8,828 bases of DNA, taken from the NCBI GenBank assembly GCA_023392205.1, contig JAEVZN010000329.1, positions 1-8,828 of the forward strand, written 5' to 3'. Of the stretch, positions 1 to 7,512 are shown one piece after another. Made by a program: the position numbers and the translations under genes. A model generated the notes under the pieces. The model worked only from the letters and a program-made list of their open reading frames with translations. It searched no databases and had not been told where the DNA came from. This stretch comes from Pseudomonadota bacterium. Lineage in GTDB: Bacteria; Pseudomonadota; Alphaproteobacteria; Rhizobiales; Xanthobacteraceae. How positions within the stretch are numbered: the first letter of the stretch is position 1; every line of letters starts with the position of its first letter.

Positions 1-744
1 TGTCTTGCGATTCATGGCGATGTAGAAGGGGGAACGCCCGAGCGGAACATTGGTCGTGAAATAGCGGGCCACCTCGTCGAGCTTGAAGTCGAAAATGCCG
101 GAGGCGCCGAGCATCACGCCATCGACAACGCCGCGTTCGAGAGCGGTATACATCTGCGTGACCGGCATGCTGACGGCGACGCCGCCGAGAGCCTTGATCA
201 GCTCGGTCTGACCGGCAGACGCCACACGGATCTTCATACCCTTCATGTCTTCAAGCGTGCGGATCGGCTTGTCGCGGGTCATGAGGACGAGCGAGTCGTT
301 GCTCCAGAAGACCAGCGGCTGCACGTCCTTGAAGTCGGGCTGCAGATACGGGTCCTGCAGCGCATAGGCCATGCGGGTGAGGTGGTTGGGAGATTCGGTC
401 AGTCCCGGCAATTCCAGCATCATGGTGCGGGGGAATTGCGCCGCGTTGTAGCCGGCGACGCTCCAGCCAAGATTGGCGATGTTGTTGCGGATCTGGTCGA
501 TCAGGCCGGGCGGCGTGCCGCCAAGCTGCATGGCGGGAAAGATACGAATGGTCAGCGCGCCGTTCGACTTCGCTTTCACCTCTTCCGCCCAGGGTACGAA
601 GACCTCGGCATGCATGACATGCTGGGGCGAGACGAAGTGAGTGAACTTCAGTTCCTTGGCGGAGGATATGCCGGCCATGCCGCAGAGCAGGAGCGCGGCG
701 GCAGCCGGGCGGATGAATGATGAGAAGCGTGCGGGAAACTGCAT
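1..744 (-). CDS. TRAP transporter solute-binding protein, DctP family (C-terminus beyond left edge)
   Basis: Periplasmic receptor that binds a small, usually carboxylate-bearing solute and delivers it to a DctQ/DctM-type permease pair. The minus strand is open from ATG at 744 to base 1: 248 residues of a family usually about 330 long, so the end is missing. It begins with a signal peptide (MQFPARFSSFIRP, then AAAALLLCGMAG, probable cleavage after ISSA), followed by KELKFTHFVSP, typical of a mature DctP start. The DctP core is visible as LEDMKGMKIRVAS, with the conserved solute-binding Arg at residue 173, and then VTQMYTALERGVVDGVMLG. A GGAG ribosome site (751-754, complement) lies 6 nt before the start. 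It follows the cysteine hydrolase by 26 nt, so the two are probably co-transcribed. The ligand cannot be told. No DctQ or DctM gene is visible; they may lie to the left. Confidence 0.93.
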   Translation of the reverse strand, partial: MQFPARFSSFIRPAAAALLLCGMAGISSAKELKFTHFVSPQHVMHAEVFVPWAEEVKAKSNGALTIRIFPAMQLGGTPPGLIDQIRNNIANLGWSVAGYNAAQFPRTMMLELPGLTESPNHLTRMAYALQDPYLQPDFKDVQPLVFWSNDSLVLMTRDKPIRTLEDMKGMKIRVASAGQTELIKALGGVAVSMPVTQMYTALERGVVDGVMLGASGIFDFKLDEVARYFTTNVPLGRSPFYIAMNRKT

Positions 745-770
745 GGGAATCTCCAGTGATGAGATCGCTG

Positions 771-1466
771 TCAGGCGGCGCTTGCATTCTTGCCGGCGTC
801 GAGCATGCCGATGACATCGTCGGTGCTGCGCACGTCGCCGAAGGACTGAATGAAGGTGATCAGGGTCGCCATATGCTCGTCGTCATTGCGGGCGGCATTG
901 GCGTCGGCAACCATGATCGGGCGGAAGTCGAGCATCATGGCATCGCGTGCTGACGATTCGCAGCAGACATTCGTCAACGTGCCGGTGACCAGAATCGTAT
1001 CGATGCCCCGCTTGCGCAGGATCGCAGGCAATTCACAGGCCGTCGGCAGGAATGCACTGAAGCGGTTCTTGGTCACAAACAGATCGCCTTCGCGCGCGTC
1101 CATCTTCGGCCACAGCTTGTGACCATGCGTTCAAGGCTTCAGGCTGTCGAGCACATGCTGGGCAAGGCCCGGCGCAACGATGCTGTCGAGAAATACCGGC
1201 CACGCCTTCATGTCGGGAATGGTCATCTGCACCCAGGCGACCAGCGAGCCGGCCGTGCGTGTGGCATCGGCGAGGCGGTTGATGTTCGGTACGATCTCGC
1301 GTGCGACGGGCACTTCGATGGCCGCGCCCGGTTCGCAGAACACATTCTGCATGTCGACGACGACAACGGCGGTGCGTGCCGGTTCAAGATTGTCGAACAC
1401 CGTGACCTTTCCACGGCGCTGCATCATGCGATCGGTGACATAGGACGGAAGGGTGGACGGGTGCAT
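771..1466 (-). pseudogene. Isochorismatase-family cysteine hydrolase, interrupted by one in-frame TGA
   Basis: Cysteine hydrolases of this fold cleave amide or ester bonds in small molecules (biuret, N-carbamoylsarcosine, nicotinamide, isochorismate). Reading from ATG 1466, residues 1-111 end at TGA (1131-1133). The same frame continues without a shift to the natural stop at 771-773, giving 230 residues, normal for the family. All three catalytic positions are present: Asp38 in VVVVDMQN upstream of the stop, and Lys133 in FVTKNRFSAF and Cys168 in TGTLTNVCCESSARDA downstream. The stop lies in a conserved surface segment reading LKP-stop-THGHKLWPKMD, where relatives commonly have Pro-Gly; a GGA-to-TGA change would explain it. 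An AGGA site sits about 8 nt before ATG 1466. A longer start at 1613 is open but not family-like. The downstream ATG at 1103 could only make a fragment lacking Asp38. The true substrate is unknown; the adjacent DctP gene suggests it imports that substrate. A sequencing error is the main alternative. Confidence 0.85.
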
Positions 1467-1501
1467 GAGAGCAATCCTGTCTGAATGAATGACGACAACG
1501 C

Positions 1502-1529
1502 AATCTATCGGGCGTGCCACATGACGCAA
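1502..1529 (-). promoter_or_regulatory. Weak sigma70-like promoter candidate for the hydrolase/DctP operon
   Basis: Read on the minus strand, TTGCGT (1529-1524) and TAGATT (1507-1502) are separated by 16 bp and lie 36 nt or more upstream of the hydrolase ATG at 1466. The boxes match consensus at only 3/6 and 4/6 positions. The call rests mainly on position in the divergent intergenic gap. Confidence 0.22.
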
Positions 1530-1542
1530 CCCGTATTGGCGC

Positions 1543-1713
1543 ATGACCGCCCGTGAATTTCGCATTGATGGCGCGCCTTGGTTGAGTGAGCGGGCCGTAT
1601 CGCTTGAACGCATTGCGATGCAAACGCGTCAGTCGGCCTTCGCATTGGGCAGGCGCATCAAGATTGTGCGGCGTTTTGACACTTCCATGGGTGAAGCGGA
1701 AAAATTCACATGA
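1543..1713 (+). CDS. Possible 56-residue ORF overlapping the peptidase start
   Basis: ATG at 1543 opens a 56-residue frame (begins MTAREFRIDGAPWLSE, ends GEAEKFT) whose TGA at 1711-1713 overlaps the NlpC/P60 start in an ATGA, the same coupling used at the next junction. I do not recognise the protein. It is rich in Arg and Glu, with no membrane segment or clear motif; residues 16-45 could be helical. Third codon positions are less GC-biased than in the neighbouring genes, and I see no convincing ribosome site before 1543, so it may be chance or a remnant of an earlier upstream tail gene. It does not resemble the C-terminus of a DUF2163 protein, which is the usual upstream neighbour of this peptidase in GTA clusters. 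Confidence 0.25.
   Translation: MTAREFRIDGAPWLSERAVSLERIAMQTRQSAFALGRRIKIVRRFDTSMGEAEKFT
1676..1705 (+). promoter_or_regulatory. Perfect -35 box (TTGACA) just before the tail cassette, weak -10
   Basis: TTGACA at 1676-1681 matches the consensus exactly. The best downstream -10 is AAAAAT at 1700-1705 (4/6, 18-bp spacing). Transcription would then start at about 1712, at or just after the ATG at 1710, leaving no leader. Either the box is fortuitous or the transcript is unusual. No TTAA-N7-TTAA CtrA-like site, sometimes linked to GTA control, is visible in 1467-1709. Confidence 0.2.
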
Positions 1714-2138
1714 ATGGATCACACATCGTCGCGCTGGCGCGGGCCTGGATCGGCACGCCCTATCTGCACCAGGCTTCGTTGCAGGGGGTGGGGTGCGATT
1801 GTCTCGGCCTCGTGCGCGGGGTCTGGCGCTCGTTGTATGGACGCGAGCCGGAACCTGTGCCGCCTTATTCGCGCGACTGGGCGGAAGCGGCGTGCATCGA
1901 GACGCTGGCGCAGGCCGGAATGCGGCATCTGCGCGCCGTCGATATCGCAGCGCGGCAGCCGGGCGACGTGCTGCTGTTCCGCTGGCGTGCGGGGCTGGTC
2001 GCCAAGCATGCCGCGATCCTGAGCGATGCGACGCACATGATCCACGCGCATGACGGCGCGGCCGTGGCCGAAGTCGCCTTCGCCCCGTTCTGGCAACGGC
2101 GTCTCGCCTATGTCTTCCGCTTTCCCGGAGTTGAATGA
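1710..2138 (+). CDS. NlpC/P60-family tail peptidase (GTA g14-like)
   Basis: A 142-residue cysteine peptidase of the NlpC/P60 fold. Phage and GTA versions are carried near the tail tip and cut peptidoglycan stem peptides to let DNA through the wall. The N-terminal ARAWIGTPYLHQAS and catalytic motif GCDCLGLVRG (nucleophile Cys31) are followed by QPGDVLLF and the catalytic His100 in AKHAAIL. A further His112 in MIHAHDG is the likely third polar residue. Length and layout match the g14 protein of RcGTA-type clusters. Its TGA overlaps the next ATG (ATGA at 2135-2138), so it is translationally coupled to the baseplate gene. The start at 1710 puts the family motif at the usual distance from the N-terminus; only a weak AGCGGA-like site lies upstream. 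The DUF2163 gene that normally precedes it is absent. Confidence 0.93.
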   Translation: MNGSHIVALARAWIGTPYLHQASLQGVGCDCLGLVRGVWRSLYGREPEPVPPYSRDWAEAACIETLAQAGMRHLRAVDIAARQPGDVLLFRWRAGLVAKHAAILSDATHMIHAHDGAAVAEVAFAPFWQRRLAYVFRFPGVE

Positions 2139-5100
2139 TGGCAGCTCTTGTCCTGTCGGGAGCGGGCGCAGCCGCAGGCGGTGCGCTGTTCGGAGGTGCG
2201 GGGGCGATGGCCGGCCGGCTGGCCGGTGCAGTCGCCGGCAGCCTGATCGACCGCGCGGTGACGGGCGGCGGCGCGCAGCATGTCTATCAGACGCGCGAGG
2301 GACCGCGATTGCGCGATCTCGATGTCATGGCCTCGCAGGAAGGCGCGCCCATTCCGCGGGTGTATGGCCGCGCGCGTCTCTCGGGTCAGGTGATCTGGGC
2401 CACGGCCCTTGTCGAGAATGTCAGGACGCGCACCGAAACCACGGGCGGCGGCGGCGGCGGCGGCGGCAAAAGCAGTTCCGGGTCCGCCGCCTCGCCGACA
2501 GTCACCACCACGACCACGACCTATGAGTATTTCGCCAATTTCGCGGTCGGGCTGTGCGAGGGGCCGATTGGCCGGGTTTTGCGCGTCTGGGCGGATGGCA
2601 AGCCGTTCGATCTCTCCGGCGTCGATTATCGCGTCTATACCGGGACCGAGGATCAGGAGGCTGATCCTCTCATCGTCGCGAAGGAGGGGGCAGGGCACGC
2701 GCCGGCCTATCGCGGGCTCGCCTATGTCGTCTTCGAGCGGCTGCCGGTCGCGGCCTTCGGCAACCGGATGCCGCAATTGTCGTTCGAAGTGATGCGGCCG
2801 GTCGGGCGTCTCGAAAGCCAGGTGCGTGCGATCACGCTCATCCCCGGCGCCACCGAATTCGGTTACGACATTCAGGCCGTGGTGCGCAATCTCGGACCCG
2901 GCCGGTCCGCGCCGGAAAACCGTCACGTCTCCTATGCGCAGACAGATGTGATCGCCGCGCTCGACGAATTGCAGGCGGTGTGCCCGAACCTCGAACGCCT
3001 CGCGATTGTGGTGACATGGTTCGGCGACGACCTGCGCGCGGGCCATTGCCGCATCCGGCCGATGGTCGACAATGCCGCCAAGGACACGCATGGCGCCACA
3101 TGGTCCGTCGCCGGGTTGTCGCGCCATGCCGCCTATGTCGTCTCGCAAAGCGAGGGACGCGCGGCCTATGGCGGCACGCCATCCGATGCCAGCGTGCGGC
3201 GGCTGATCGCGGAGGTGAAGGCGCGCGGGCTGAAGGTAACGCTCTATCCCTTCGTGATGATGGACGTGCCTTCCACAAATACGCTGTCCAATCCCTGGAC
3301 CGGCTTTGCGCCGCAACCGGCCTACCCGTGGCGTGGCGAGATCACGTGTTTTCCGGCGCCCGGTGTCGAAGGGTCGCCGGACGGCACAGGCGAAGCGGGC
3401 GCGCAGGTTGCGGCCTTTCTGTCCGGCGGTGGCGGCAGCGGCTGGAATTACCGGCGCATGATTCTGCATTACGCGTCGCTGGCCATGCAGGCGGGCGGCG
3501 TCGATGCCTTTCTGATCGGATCGGAATTGCGCGGGCTCACGCGCGTGCGCTCGACGTCCGGGGTCTATCCGGCGGTGGACGGATTGATGAGCCTCGCGGC
3601 CGATGTGCGGGCCTTGCTCGGCGAGGCGACGACGATCACCTACGCCGCCGACTGGACCGAGTATGGCGCGCATGTCGTGGATGACGGCGCGCAGGAGGTG
3701 CGCTTTCCCCTCGATCCGCTCTGGGCGCATGAGGCCATCGATGCCGTGGGGATCGATTATTACGCGCCGCTGTCGGATTGGCGCGACACGCCCGACCATG
3801 CCGACCGGGCGCTGTCGGAGACGATCCACGATCGCGCTTACTTGCGCGGCAACCTCGCGGGAGGCGAGGCCTACGACTTCTATTATGCGGACGATGCGGC
3901 GCGCCTGGCGCAGACGCGCAGCCCGATCACGGACGGGCTCGGCAAACCGTGGATCTTCCGCCAGAAGGACCTCTGGAATTTCTGGTCGCAACCGCATGTC
4001 GAGCGTGTCGACGGGGTCGAGCTTGCAAGCGCGACTGCCTGGGTGCCGCAATCGAAACCGGTCTGGCTCACCGAGACCGGCTGTCCGGCCATCGACAAGG
4101 GCGCGAACCAGCCCAATGTCTTTCCCGACCTGCGCTCGGACAGCGGTGGCGTTCCGCACTTCTCCAACCGCCGCCGCGACGACCTGATCCAGCGCCGCTA
4201 TCTCGAAACGATTCTTGCGGCGTTTGCGCCCGGCAGCGATCTCAATCCGCGCTCATCACTCTATGACGGCCACATGGTCGATCCGTCGGCCATCCATGTC
4301 TGGACCTGGGACGCCCGGCCATATCCGGTGTTTCCGCGCGCCATCGATGTGTGGAGCGACGGGCCGAACTGGGAGACCGGGCATTGGCTGAGCGGACGCC
4401 TAGGCGGCGGCAACATGGAAGGCCTGCTGGGCGCGGTCATTTCCGATGCCGGATTCGCCCATGCCGATGTCTCGGCGCTGGGCGAAGGTCCGGAGGGTTA
4501 TGTCATCGACCGGCCGATGGCGGCGCGTGCCGCTATCGAGCCTCTGGCGCGCGCCTATGCCTTCGATGCAGCGGAGAATAACGGCAGACTGGTGTTTCGC
4601 CCGCGCGGGCTTGCGCCGATTGCCGAACTGACGCTGGACGATTGCGTGCTGCCGGAGCGCGGTGTGCCCCTGCGGCTGACCCGCGCGCAGGAAACCGAAT
4701 TGCCGCGTCAGGTCACGTTGTCCTTCAGCGATGTGGAGGGTGAGTATCGCCGCGCGGCGGCCGCCTCACGCCGGCTGACGGGCGGTGCCGCTGGTCTCGT
4801 GCAGAGCGATCTCGCCATGGTGACGACCGCGCATGCCGCCGCGCGGCGCTGCGATATCTGGATGCAGGATCTGTGGGCGGGACGTGAAAGCGCCGACCTT
4901 ATCCTGCCGCCGAGCCGGCTGGCGCTGACGCCCGGCGACACCATCGCCATTTCGGATGAGACGCGGCGGCGCATCTTCGAGATCGTCAGCATGACCGATA
5001 CGGCGCAGCGGGCGGTGACGGCGCGTGGCATCGATCCGGATGTGTTCGACGTGCCGCTGGCGCTGCCTGTGATCGCACAGCCGGCATTGCCGGCCGCCAT

Positions 5101-6037
5101 CGGCCCGGTGGCGGTGCGGCTGCTCGATCTGCCGACCTTCGATGCAAGCGAGCCGGTGGTGCTGACGCGCGCTGCGATATTCGCCGATCCCTGGCCCGGC
5201 CCGGTGTCGCTGTGGCGCGCGCGCGACGGATTGTCTTTCGATCTTGCCGGCCATGTCACGGCGCCCGCGATCATGGGCGAGACGATGAACGCATTGCCGC
5301 GCGGACCGGTGGCGCGTATCGACCATGCCAGCGTGCTGCATGTGCAGCTTTACGGTGGCGTCCTCTTCTCGGTACCCGACAGCGCGTTGCTCAATGGCGC
5401 CAATCTCGCGGCCTTGCAGCGTTCCGACGGCGCTTGCGAGATCATCCAGTTCGGTGTGGCCGAACTGATCGGTGAGAACACCTATGCGCTGTCGCGCCTG
5501 CTGCGCGGGCAGGGCGGCAGCGAAGGCGCGATGTCCGATCCGCTGCCGGCGGGTGCGGGCTTCGTGCTGCTCGATGCGCAGGTTGTGCCGGTGGCGCGCG
5601 GGCTCGACATGCTGGGCCGGCCGTTCACGTTGCGCATCGTGGCGGCGAGCCGCGATCATGCCGATGCAGCGGCGGTGGTCGTGGAGCATGATCCGCGTGC
5701 GACCGCGCTACTGCCCTATGCGCCGGTACATCCGACTGCACAGCGTAACGCCGATGGCATTGTGCTGCGCTGGATCAGGCGCACGCGCATCGACGGCGAT
5801 TCCTGGGAGGCGCTGGATGTGCCGCTCGGCGAAGCACAGGAACGCTATGCCGTAGACATTCTCGCAGGCGACACCCTGCTGCGAAGTCTTGAGACGGGCA
5901 CTCCGCAAGTCCTGTACCCGCAGGCCGACGAACTTGCCGATTTCGGCAGCCTGCAAACCTCGCTCACGCTGCGTGTCGCGCAGATCTCGGCCAGCGCCGG
6001 GCGCGGCAACGCCATCACCGCCACTCTGTCCATCTGA
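2135..6037 (+). CDS. GTA-type baseplate hub protein with TIM-barrel domain ('megatron', g15-like)
   Basis: A 1300-residue tail-tip protein, close to the length of RcGTA g15, which forms the baseplate hub and tail-end plug. Residues 1-45 are an Ala/Gly-rich hydrophobic stretch. Eight glycines (104-111) and a Ser/Thr linker follow, then YEYFANFAVGLCEGPIGRV, typical of tail hub proteins. A glycoside-hydrolase-like TIM barrel spans about 280-700, with GSELRGLT (Glu464) and LTETGCPAIDKGANQPNVFP (Glu647) placed like a retaining-hydrolase acid pair; whether it is active is not known to me. From about 760 (MEGLLGAVISDAGFAHADV) to about 930 is a phage-tail hub domain (Phage-tail_3 type). About 1195-1290 looks like the small C-terminal beta domain of this family. 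The frame is uninterrupted. GGAG at 2127-2130 lies 4 nt before ATG 2135 and 7 nt before the adjacent ATG 2138, so either may be used. DUF2793 follows after 6 nt. Confidence 0.93.
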   Translation: MMAALVLSGAGAAAGGALFGGAGAMAGRLAGAVAGSLIDRAVTGGGAQHVYQTREGPRLRDLDVMASQEGAPIPRVYGRARLSGQVIWATALVENVRTRTETTGGGGGGGGKSSSGSAASPTVTTTTTTYEYFANFAVGLCEGPIGRVLRVWADGKPFDLSGVDYRVYTGTEDQEADPLIVAKEGAGHAPAYRGLAYVVFERLPVAAFGNRMPQLSFEVMRPVGRLESQVRAITLIPGATEFGYDIQAVVRNLGPGRSAPENRHVSYAQTDVIAALDELQAVCPNLERLAIVVTWFGDDLRAGHCRIRPMVDNAAKDTHGATWSVAGLSRHAAYVVSQSEGRAAYGGTPSDASVRRLIAEVKARGLKVTLYPFVMMDVPSTNTLSNPWTGFAPQPAYPWRGEITCFPAPGVEGSPDGTGEAGAQVAAFLSGGGGSGWNYRRMILHYASLAMQAGGVDAFLIGSELRGLTRVRSTSGVYPAVDGLMSLAADVRALLGEATTITYAADWTEYGAHVVDDGAQEVRFPLDPLWAHEAIDAVGIDYYAPLSDWRDTPDHADRALSETIHDRAYLRGNLAGGEAYDFYYADDAARLAQTRSPITDGLGKPWIFRQKDLWNFWSQPHVERVDGVELASATAWVPQSKPVWLTETGCPAIDKGANQPNVFPDLRSDSGGVPHFSNRRRDDLIQRRYLETILAAFAPGSDLNPRSSLYDGHMVDPSAIHVWTWDARPYPVFPRAIDVWSDGPNWETGHWLSGRLGGGNMEGLLGAVISDAGFAHADVSALGEGPEGYVIDRPMAARAAIEPLARAYAFDAAENNGRLVFRPRGLAPIAELTLDDCVLPERGVPLRLTRAQETELPRQVTLSFSDVEGEYRRAAAASRRLTGGAAGLVQSDLAMVTTAHAAARRCDIWMQDLWAGRESADLILPPSRLALTPGDTIAISDETRRRIFEIVSMTDTAQRAVTARGIDPDVFDVPLALPVIAQPALPAAIGPVAVRLLDLPTFDASEPVVLTRAAIFADPWPGPVSLWRARDGLSFDLAGHVTAPAIMGETMNALPRGPVARIDHASVLHVQLYGGVLFSVPDSALLNGANLAALQRSDGACEIIQFGVAELIGENTYALSRLLRGQGGSEGAMSDPLPAGAGFVLLDAQVVPVARGLDMLGRPFTLRIVAASRDHADAAAVVVEHDPRATALLPYAPVHPTAQRNADGIVLRWIRRTRIDGDSWEALDVPLGEAQERYAVDILAGDTLLRSLETGTPQVLYPQADELADFGSLQTSLTLRVAQISASAGRGNAITATLSI
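2444..2467 (+). repeat. (GGC)8 trinucleotide repeat encoding Gly104-Gly111
   Basis: Eight perfect GGC codons lie inside the baseplate gene, followed by a Ser/Thr-rich linker (KSSSGSAAS, then PTVTTTTTT). The repeat is in frame, so copy-number changes would alter linker length without breaking the protein. Confidence 0.9.
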
Positions 6038-6043
6038 GCAAAC

Positions 6044-7405
6044 ATGACCGACACCATTCATCTGGCGCTGCCCTATATTGCGGCCGCGCAGGCGCAGAAG
6101 CATGTCACCCATAACGAGGCCCTGCGCAGCCTCGATGCCATCGTGATGCTGGCGGTGGATACGCGCAGTCTCGGCGCGCCACCCTCCGAACCGGAAGAGG
6201 GCGCGCGTTATCTTGTCGCCGATCCGGCCAGCGGTGGCTTTGCGGACAGGGACGGCCAGCTCGCGCATTTCCGCGATGGCGCGTTTGCGTTTCATATGCC
6301 GCGTGCCGGATGGATTGCCTATGTCGCCGACGAGGATGCATTGGTTTTGCACGATGGTGCGGCCTGGCGGCCGCTGCTGGGCGATGCGCCCGCCTTGCAG
6401 AATGTCGGCCTGTTCGGACTGAACACCACCGCCGATGCCGTCAATCCGCTCGCGGTACGGCTGAACAACGCATTGTGGACCGCTTTGCATGTCGCCGATG
6501 GCGGCGACGGCGACCTGCGCTACAAGCTCAGCAAGGAGGCTTCCGCCAACACGCTGTCGCTGTTGTTCCAGACCGGATTTTCCGGCCGCGCCGAAATCGG
6601 ACTGGCCGGCGACGATAACCTCTCTGTCAAGGTGAGCGACGATGGCAGTACGTGGAAGGAGGCGCTGGTCGCCGACCGGACCGATGGCCGGGTGCGCTTT
6701 CCGCAAGGCATCGTGCATCCCTTGGCCGGCGCACCGCTCCAAAGCCTGATGTTCACGCCGGGCGGCGACGGCGCGGTGTCGATCTGGCGAATGGATGCGT
6801 CGCACGCGCAGAACCCGCGCAACGCTACCGTCTCCTCTGTCTCCGGCGACACGATCACCCTGACCGCGGCCGTCGCCGGAAACGGGCAATTCGGCCGCTG
6901 GCCCGGCATGATGGAGGGGGTCGTTTATGCGCGCATCTGGAACACCAGCATATCTCCCGCACAAAGCGCCTGGGTAAAGGCAAGTCCCTCCACGACCACG
7001 TTGCAGGTGACCGATGCGGCGCACATCGCAGGCTGGGCGAATGGAGATATTGTCCAGATCGGCGATCCGACCGATGTGACGCCGGGCCGGGTCATTGCGC
7101 TCGATATTTCGCCGATGCTGCAGAACCTTTTCGGCGCGCCGTTCCGGCAATCCGGGATCATGCTGCGGGCGGCGATTAATGGCGGCACCGCCGGCGATGT
7201 CCTGAACGTGACGCCGACCGGCATATCCGGCTCCAATGTCCGGGCTGCGACCGCCAATGGCGCGACCATCAGCGGCGACGGCGTGACCATCATTCCATGC
7301 AGCGAGTTGTCGCCGATATCCGATTCCAATCTCGTATTCGTCAGCACAACCATTGCAACGTCAGCCACCACAGAGGTGCTGAGTTCGATGGCGGTGCTGG
7401 TCTAG
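6044..7405 (+). CDS. DUF2793 domain protein, probable tail fibre / receptor-binding component
   Basis: A 453-residue protein with the DUF2793 signature at the N-terminus: LALPYIAAAQAQKHVTHNEA (residues 7-26), then LRSLDAIVMLAV and an EGARYLVA / WIAYVADEDALVLHDG segment to about residue 115. Residues about 160-225 (SKEASANTLSLLFQTGFSG, DDGSTWKEALVADRTDGRVR) resemble the linker seen in phage fibre proteins. The rest, to 453, is beta-prone and rich in Thr, Ser, Gly and Asn, with a terminal run of small and hydrophobic residues. No signal peptide or membrane helix is seen. DUF2793 proteins commonly sit just downstream of the g15-like gene in rhizobial GTA and prophage clusters; fibre or host-contact work is inferred from position and composition. 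It starts 6 nt after the baseplate stop with no good ribosome site, so re-initiation coupling is likely. Confidence 0.87.
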   Translation: MTDTIHLALPYIAAAQAQKHVTHNEALRSLDAIVMLAVDTRSLGAPPSEPEEGARYLVADPASGGFADRDGQLAHFRDGAFAFHMPRAGWIAYVADEDALVLHDGAAWRPLLGDAPALQNVGLFGLNTTADAVNPLAVRLNNALWTALHVADGGDGDLRYKLSKEASANTLSLLFQTGFSGRAEIGLAGDDNLSVKVSDDGSTWKEALVADRTDGRVRFPQGIVHPLAGAPLQSLMFTPGGDGAVSIWRMDASHAQNPRNATVSSVSGDTITLTAAVAGNGQFGRWPGMMEGVVYARIWNTSISPAQSAWVKASPSTTTLQVTDAAHIAGWANGDIVQIGDPTDVTPGRVIALDISPMLQNLFGAPFRQSGIMLRAAINGGTAGDVLNVTPTGISGSNVRAATANGATISGDGVTIIPCSELSPISDSNLVFVSTTIATSATTEVLSSMAVLV

Positions 7406-7433
7406 CGGAGACGAATTGCCGAGATTTCAGCGA

Positions 7434-7482
7434 GGGGCGGATTGCCCCGTCACAGGCCGCGGGGGTTAGAAACTCGCGGCCT
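7434..7482 (+). promoter_or_regulatory. Two hairpins in the DUF2793-hydrolase gap
   Basis: The 107-bp gap holds GGGGC/GCCCC (7434-7438 and 7444-7448, 5-nt loop) and a stronger perfect stem GGCCGCG/CGCGGCC (7455-7461 and 7475-7481, extended by the A-T pair 7454/7482; 13-nt loop). No T-run follows, so they are not ordinary intrinsic terminators. They could slow readthrough, protect RNA ends or shape access to the hydrolase ribosome site at 7495-7501. Confidence 0.4.
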
Positions 7483-7512
7483 TGGACTCCCCTTGGAAAG
7501 GCAACATTGCGC

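Noticed and set aside
251..817. 188-residue minus-strand ORF
   Set aside because: Another frame of the DctP gene on the same strand; the DctP frame has a signal peptide and clear family motifs.
1131..1133. TGA as selenocysteine or programmed recoding in the cysteine hydrolase
   Set aside because: The position corresponds to a loop Gly, not the catalytic Cys, and I see no SECIS-like hairpin just downstream.
1119..1484. 121-residue plus-strand ORF
   Set aside because: Antisense shadow of the cysteine hydrolase, whose catalytic motifs are on the minus strand.
1467..1613. N-terminal extension of the cysteine hydrolase to an ATG at 1613
   Set aside because: The extra 49 residues look like translated intergenic DNA, and the ATG at 1466 has a ribosome site and gives a normal family length.
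2108..4159. 683-residue minus-strand ORF opposite the baseplate gene
   Set aside because: Arg/His-rich, low-complexity translation with no motifs. It lies antisense to a well-recognised gene in GC-rich DNA where stop codons are rare.
4766..5689. 307-residue minus-strand ORF
   Set aside because: Antisense to the baseplate gene C-terminal half; Arg/His-rich with no recognisable family.
5708..7150. 480-residue minus-strand ORF
   Set aside because: Shadow of the baseplate and DUF2793 genes; no domain and an Arg-rich composition.
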